Source: Jacaranda mimosifolia (lineage: Eukaryota > Streptophyta > Magnoliopsida > Lamiales > Bignoniaceae). From it: a stretch of 64,000 bases of DNA. Shown here piece by piece: positions 58,601 through 64,000 of the stretch; within the stretch, counting starts at the first letter, position 1, and each line of letters opens with the position of its first letter. Below the pieces are notes generated by a model. That model did no database searches. It saw nothing but the letters and a program-made list of their open reading frames with translations, and had not been told where the DNA came from. A program made the position numbers and the translations under genes. The stretch covers positions 12,231,246 through 12,295,245 of the forward strand of contig CM032119.1 in assembly GCA_018894105.1 (NCBI GenBank), written 5' to 3'.

Positions 58601-60344
58601 GCACAAGAATGCTCAAATCTTCATGTCTAAGATGCCAAGTCTAACAATGTTGAAATATGCAAAGATTACCCTACATCTGGCCTATACTCGGCCATCCAAA
58701 GAAAAATAAGAAGACCTTACAAAAACCACAACTATTGTATACCCCTCAAAAAGGTTTGCCAAAAGACACTCACCATAGTAAGACCATAAGTGCACTTGGC
58801 AAAAGAACTCTCGTTACATGAAGTGACATCTTCACAATATGGCCTCCAAAGAATGCGCAAAACAATTCAATTCGACAACACATCCCAAGGAATCCCTAAA
58901 AAGACACCTCTACCAGAGACCCAAGAAGCACATAATAACTTACTTTTTGAAGAGCTCCTAAATAATCATTGGAGTATAAACCTCCATTAAAAATATTAAG
59001 TGATTCGCAGAATCATGATAACGCTGCAAAAATAGCTAAGTACTAGCATAAACCACACGAAATAGTTCTTTGCCCTCGCCAATATAAAAAGGGTAAGAAA
59101 GTTGTAGACAAGTACCTCTTGCTGTCAATCCTCGCACATGCTTTCTGACTGGCCTAAAGATCACCGCCTTGGAGCCATCACCTACACCCGCCTAACATAC
59201 TGCCCATGAGCAGTCGAATGTGGCTAAGTGTGCAACTCACTCGACCACTAATAAGGGGGCTCAAACACCCCTAGCCAACGACACCTTCCCGCAATGCAGC
59301 TCTATTGTGTGTCCCTCATACAAACCTCCATCTATTTTCTTAGTGCAAGTTCTCACTAAGTCTATCTTCTTAATTGTTGAAGAACAAAGAAAGTGAAATT
59401 AGACATAAGGTCTAAGGAGAATGGAAAAAAAATGCAACAACAAAAATGCATGCATGTGCAGTCAGTAACAAAATAAAAAAAAGGAAAACAAAATGGAAAC
59501 TTCAGTTACCCTAAACCATGGGTACCCAAAGGGATACCATCACTCCAGGGACGTGCCACAATGCTCGAACCTTCTTCCCAAAATAAGATAAGCTTCAACT
59601 TCACTACGACACATAAGTCTATGGCACTTAAACTCGACCGACACTTAGTCATTGCAAGATTCTAAGTCAATTCCTTACATAAATTGAAGTCAGCCAACTC
59701 TAAGTCCTTCGAAGAAACCAAACCTTCTACAAATGTTGAAAAATAACCTCTAAGACCTAATGCTCGATAAGGCCCGTAGAGACACATGATAAATATGGCA
59801 CTCTCTAAGAAAAGTAAGAGTTATTACTGGAACTCAGATCGCTATAGACAATCTTGAAGAATCTCTCAAGTATGAAATATCTAAATAAAAATTTTCTAAG
59901 TTGTTGGTTGAGCGCAAATTCCTAAAGAAAGTCCTCAACAACTTATAAAGTATAAATCTTCATCCCAAGAAAATTTTTTAGGTCTCCTCGAGAGAATATG
60001 TTAAGTTCACTATGGCCTGGCACTTAGATGACTCCTTTCACTAAGAAAATAAACAGCCACATCTCAAAAAGAATAGATGTTAAAAATATTTTGAGAAGCT
60101 CAAGCCCAAGCCCCCACTCGGGTGCCTAGCGCCTCATTGGCAGTGGCACTTTCCACCGCTGCCCATTCTCACTTCCATGGACATCGACTCAACTTCAACT
60201 CTAGCTCGAGTTCGATTTCACTCCTAACGTTCCGCTTTCCAGATATGAATAATAAAATTGATAGATCACATTATTAAAATTTATTCAAAATAAATTAAGG
60301 TAAGGTAAAAATTTATAATTAGACCTTATATTACTTTTTCAATA

Positions 60345-60363
60345 TGAAAATAAGGGGGCTTGA
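60345..60363 (+). other. Polypurine tract of second Tat-related element
   Basis: gaaaataagggggcttga lies directly before the LTR start tgatatggcg. Confidence 0.55.
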
Positions 60364-60696
60364 TGATATGGCGAATTAAATTACTAAAGGAAAAAGTAAA
60401 AACAGACAAAAAACACCCAATCAATTAAAAAAATAATAGAATGAAAAGGTTGGTGGAGAGCCCAAATGAATAAGTCCATCGAGACAGACATCAAAAATCC
60501 TAGTAGGCCGAAGCCCACTTATAAGGAAAAAGACTATAAATAATAAGTTTCAAAACCAAAAAGAATACGAAACATCATTTGTAAAAGATAGAAAATCAAA
60601 ATAACTCTCAACACAACATTTCAAAGAAAATAAAAACTCCAAACTTTGATGATTTTTGAAAAGGATTCTAGCTAGCGCTGTTTTCAAGCGACATCA
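60364..60696 (+). repeat. 3' LTR of second Tat-related element
   Basis: About 333 bp from tgatatggcgaatt to aagcgacatca; the CATCA end resembles that of the larger element's LTR (aacatca). A TATA-like 'actataaataataag' lies near 60534. Confidence 0.6.
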
Positions 60697-63600
60697 GTTA
60701 ACCTTTATTTGTTAAATTTTTTAAATTATTGTTGACTTATTAAATTTAGAAATCTAATTAAGTAACTTCTTCAATAATTTTTCTATAATTATTTAAATTG
60801 ATTTGTATCAGTAATAATTTTAATTTTATTAATTAGGAGTTTTGGAGAAACATAATTCCCGAATTTCTAGATATACTTAAATTATAGTAGAAACAATTTT
60901 AAATTCTAAAATCAAATGAACTAAACAAGTAGACTACAGTTTTTAACTTCTGTAAGTCTGTTTACTACAAATAAGTGAATAGAGTTAAAAAGAATTAAAT
61001 ATTGATAAATAAGAAAATCTTCTAATATGAGATATTTAATTGTTGGGCTTTTTTGAATAAAATCTTTTAGAAATGAATTTTTTTTAGATTGAAAATAATT
61101 ATTGGATATAAAAATTTATTTTAAGGATTTTTTGATAAGATTGCCTAAAAAATTTATAAACAGCAACCAAAATGTGGAGTTGCTGAAATTGTGGGAGTGG
61201 AAGCAAAAAACCTGCAAAACTTAAGCTGACATCTCTGTGCTGGTTCTTCAGTAAATTTCAGGGAAAATAAATAGAGCAAATAGACATATCATTGTCCAAA
61301 TAAAAACAAAAATCCGAGGTTTTAATAGGGACACTGTGGTTTGAATACTAACAGTGACTATACTATGAGTGGAGGAGAGAGAAAGAGAAAAAGGAAATGA
61401 TATATGTATATTTGCTTTACATCTGTTCAATTTACTTAATTCAGTTAATCTAATGTGATGTTAAGAAAAATCAAAAACAAAAATGTCTTAAATTGAGTGG
61501 AAATGTGGACTGAAAATATAGTACAATGTGCAAAGGGAGAGGATTGAAGTTGAAGGGCATTTAATACATCTTATGATGCATCAGCTTCAGCAATTGATGA
61601 CACAATGAGAAGCTCATGCTCATCACAGCACTCAATGCCAGGTTTGTCAGCCTTGTTGTCTTAGAGATGGCCATTGTATTCACCTTTCCACATCACCTCT
61701 TCATTTCTTTCTTTCATATCATTGCCTGCATGCACTACAATAAACTTACAAGAAACTTCACCAACTCATACTTCATTGTTCATTAACATTGCTTTCATAT
61801 TTATATTTGTGAGATTTAAATTTCAAAAAATAATGAACCTTCTTTGATTTGTGTATATGTGAAAAAAATTAAAACTCTCTCTCTCTCTATCAATTCAAAT
61901 TTAAATCTTCATAACAATCAAGTGCCATATTTCAATCAGTTTGAATCATCTATTTTAATTTATATTTCATCTTCTATTTCATTTCATAAATGTATAACAT
62001 GGTACTAAATGTTTCTTTATGAAAATAATTGATTGAGAATTAAATATACATTTGACATATATACATCAGGTTGAAATAAAAAATGACGTAGAGAATAAAA
62101 TGGAGAATCAAATGTCTAGGCACTTGCAAACTTCCACACAAAAACAAATATAACCACTTGGGCCATCAAGCAAATAAAGACATCCAAAGAACTTTCTTTC
62201 AATTTTTTTGTTCATGCCTTTTTACCCTTTGGTTTGGCCTTTATGGTTGACAAAGGCACGACATATACCAAGAATTCCACAAACGTACAAAATCCATCAA
62301 CTTTTGGGTTATCGACTTCAGCTGGGTGCACCTTATGGTGCCTAAACACAAGTTTCAAAACTATGCTTCTTTTTCTTATTTTTTTACTTTAGTTTTGGTT
62401 ACAATTAGAACTATGTTTCAAAACATGAGGAAGGTGGATAATATTGAAGAGTTCAGAACTTTTGAACAAAAAGGACTAGAAAGCTAGCATCATATAATAG
62501 TTTCCTTCTTTTCATCTCAAATTATAACAACTCATTTCAGAGCCATCCTGCCCGCTCATATTCAGTTCGGATAAACTGTGGTCTTTAGGCCAACTTTTGG
62601 GAAAATCCCATCAAGTGATATCATCATGAAGCAAACCAGAATAACATCTGTTTTTTCCCTTCTTTTTTGTTTGGGTAAGTCTGAAGAATTCATATGTTTG
62701 GAAAGGAAAAAAATTACATGACTTGATGTCAAAGAATGACAAATTTTTCATTCTGTTCATTTGACATTGACTTGAGGCCTTAGCAGAACCAGAGGTTACC
62801 TTATCACATCAGTTAAAATCAACCATGATGTTTGGGGCTCATGAAGATGTTTTCACACGGTAAGAATCATTCTCAGGAGAACTGTTTGCTTCTGAAACAG
62901 AAATACGTTTTCATAATCATTCATCAGCTGGCCGAGATGTTCAAAAAGTTATTCCTTAACCAGTCTTCAAGCTGTAAGGATACAAATGATTATAACTCCA
63001 TTTCCAGCACGAATACAGACAAAAGTTATTACACAACTTGCCCCCACAAGTAAAGCAGAATGAACAACTGCTGTCTTGAAGCAAGGGTTATAACATTTGA
63101 CGAGGTATGCACAAATCTTGAAGGCTATTTGCTGAACTAGATTCTGAGAAGTTGTGCATAAGAATCCATCCCAAAAACAACATTGGACATAATAGTACTA
63201 TTCAAGTGTACTCATTCAATATTGAACTAGATGCTGTAATAGGACGTGGGTTCTACAGATCTAGAGTCATTTGTTGAAAACCAATACTCTGTTATGAGAG
63301 TTAAACGCTAATGAAATACTATGACACTCACTCCAGGCATCCTGAAATTGATTTGATAAACATGATAGCTTGTTGATCCAGTTTGGAAGAGGCTTCCGTT
63401 AGGAAAAAACATAAGCACAGAAATGAAACCCTACGATGAAGAAAAAACAGACTGCAGAACGCCATGATCATAGCAATGATAATGGCAGTGTAGAGTGAAG
63501 GTAATTAAAGTGTTGGTAATTATAAGCATGCAGATCCTAGGAGATAGAAGAAAAGGACAGAGCAGATTCTTGAGGCCATCATGAGAAAATTCAGCATAAT

Positions 63601-63739
63601 GATAAAGCTCGAGCAGAGTAAACTGACAAAACAAAGAAAAAAACAACAAAAATCCAGTTTAGAACAGTATCTGCTGCGTTGAAAAACACATAAAAGCAAT
63701 GATGAATAAATCCATTAGCTACTCTATTTTCAGTGGCTC
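60697..63739. other. Low-copy-looking region, possible 3' flank of a host gene
   Basis: No transposon ends or internal repeats are seen. It contains short (GA)n and (CT)n runs at about 61375-61400 and 61878-61892. One short minus-strand ORF is listed separately. Positions ~63300-63739 could be the 3' untranslated region of the exon at 63740-63831, as the strand and position fit. Plus-strand frames here (for example 62832-63053) have no family resemblance. Confidence 0.35.
61561..61674 (-). CDS. Candidate 37-residue ORF, function unknown
   Basis: Minus-strand ATG at 61674, stop at 61561. It encodes a small basic, Ser/Leu-rich peptide starting MAISKTTRLTNLALSAV. The stretch is less AT-rich than its surroundings. 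The overlapping frame is also open and ends ELLIVSSIAEADAS, with an acidic composition, so the block could instead be an exon in that frame. I do not recognise either product. There is no repeat signature around it. The short length makes a chance ORF quite possible. Confidence 0.2.
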   Translation of the reverse strand: MAISKTTRLTNLALSAVMSMSFSLCHQLLKLMHHKMY

Positions 63740-63831
63740 TCATATTTGGGAGGGGGGAAGGAAAAAGCTGAAGTCAATATCTTTAATCATTACACCAATC
63801 TGCTCTTGCATGGCCAACAACCTCATTTCAC
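63740..63831 (-). CDS. Possible terminal exon of a host gene (partial)
   Basis: On the minus strand a good plant 3' splice site (tttttagtttttcag) ends at 63832. It is followed by an open reading of 29 codons, in two pieces EMRLLAMQEQIGVMIKDIDF and SFFLPPSQI, then TGA at 63740-63742. The first two bases (GT) would complete a codon from the upstream exon. Before the splice site, 63833-64000 reads as AT/T-rich intron-like sequence, and the upstream exon would lie outside the window. The helical, charged reading looks like real coding, but I do not recognise the protein. A chance frame is the alternative. Confidence 0.4.
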
Positions 63832-63832
63832 C

Positions 63833-64000
63833 TGAAAAACTAAAAATCCACACACAAAAAAGGCCAAAACTGACCTTCGTAAATAAATCCATCACTTGTT
63901 ACTGGGATTGACATGCAAAATGGGATTCTATCTTTGTTCTCGTCCGACTAATCAGTTCTTTAAAACATCTATCAGGCTATGGGATCAAATATTAGTGCCG
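63833..64000 (-). other. Possible intron upstream of the terminal exon
   Basis: On the minus strand this runs into the polypyrimidine tract and AG at 63832-63833. No exon-like frame is visible, so the upstream 5' splice site probably lies beyond the window edge. Confidence 0.3.

Larger units (their letters stand above)
58469..60696 (+). mobile_element. Second Tat-related element, mostly deleted
   Basis: A first LTR piece (58469-~58600) and a full-length second LTR (60364-60696) share 'tgatatgg(t/c)gaattaa' and 'aagtccatcgag'. The middle has only 3'-spacer-like sequence, including ~40-bp units ('gagtataaacctccattaaa' near 58973) as in the larger element, and no gag or pol. No matching target duplication is visible (attat before, gttaa after). 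It is a deletion relic of a related, not identical, family. Confidence 0.6.

Noticed and set aside
62270..62345. Possible miRNA-like hairpin (gcacc-ttat-ggtgc)
   Set aside because: The stem is about five base pairs, far too short for a plant precursor.
62832..63053. 73-codon plus-strand frame with a gtaaga-like 5' splice site upstream
   Set aside because: The ATG-GTAAGA arrangement would put the splice site within the frame, no 3' partner or family resemblance was seen, and the strand disagrees with the better-supported exon at 63740.
1..64000. tRNA or rRNA genes
   Set aside because: No cloverleaf with internal A and B boxes or conserved rRNA segments was recognised; the only tRNA-related text is in the primer binding sites.

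Overview
This window looks like repeat-rich intergenic DNA from a flowering-plant nuclear genome. The support is its AT-rich composition, the plant-type Ty3/gypsy and Ty1/copia LTR retrotransposons, the Mutator-like (MULE) transposase and the initiator-Met-tRNA-type primer binding sites. I cannot name the species. There is no prokaryotic gene organisation, and no recognisable tRNA or rRNA gene. Nearly all coding potential is decayed transposon sequence. The only candidate host-gene pieces are a terminal exon at the extreme right edge and one very short ORF; both are tentative.

Layout, left to right. 1-2346: a degenerate ~100-bp repeat family split by a ~1.3-kb non-autonomous Mutator-like element (318-1608) with a perfect 9-bp target duplication. 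2347-3490: about half of a copia LTR, fused through a 5-bp microhomology to a truncated gypsy LTR. 3486-13590: gypsy element 1 (reverse strand, truncated at both outer ends), with no recognisable gag or pol and an odd internally duplicated module. 13591-15600: a decayed MULE transposase (reverse strand). 16512-27904: gypsy element 2 (reverse strand, 11.4 kb, TSD aacaa), with decayed gag, protease, RT, RNase H and integrase in the chromovirus order, plus an extra decayed ORF ahead of gag. 28214-48088: gypsy element 3 (reverse strand, TSD ttaac), a gag-only derivative whose left LTR is split by a 10.2-kb copia element (30537-40721, reverse strand, ~2.2-kb LTRs). 49100-~57225: a plus-strand Tat-like gypsy element that kept gag, protease, RNase H and the integrase tail but lost RT and most of integrase; a ~560-bp hAT-like MITE sits in its gag. 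58469-60696: a smaller relative of that element. 60697-64000: the least repetitive part, with the possible host exon.

The elements tell a nested history. Gypsy 1, 2 and 3 have related LTRs (reverse-strand start TGTAACACCC, large size, a shared CCACC-rich block) and carry different amounts of coding sequence: none recognisable, a full set, and gag only. Gypsy 2 is therefore the type of element that could have mobilised the other two; this is inference. Copia inserted after gypsy 3, and the MITE after the Tat-like element. All protein remnants carry stops, frameshifts or lost catalytic residues, so nothing here appears able to move by itself.

No clearly new functional system is proven. The best leads are the duplicated module in gypsy 1, the coiled-coil/acidic ORF upstream of gag in gypsy 2, the ~40-bp repeat spacer of the Tat-like elements, and the possible terminal exon at the right edge.
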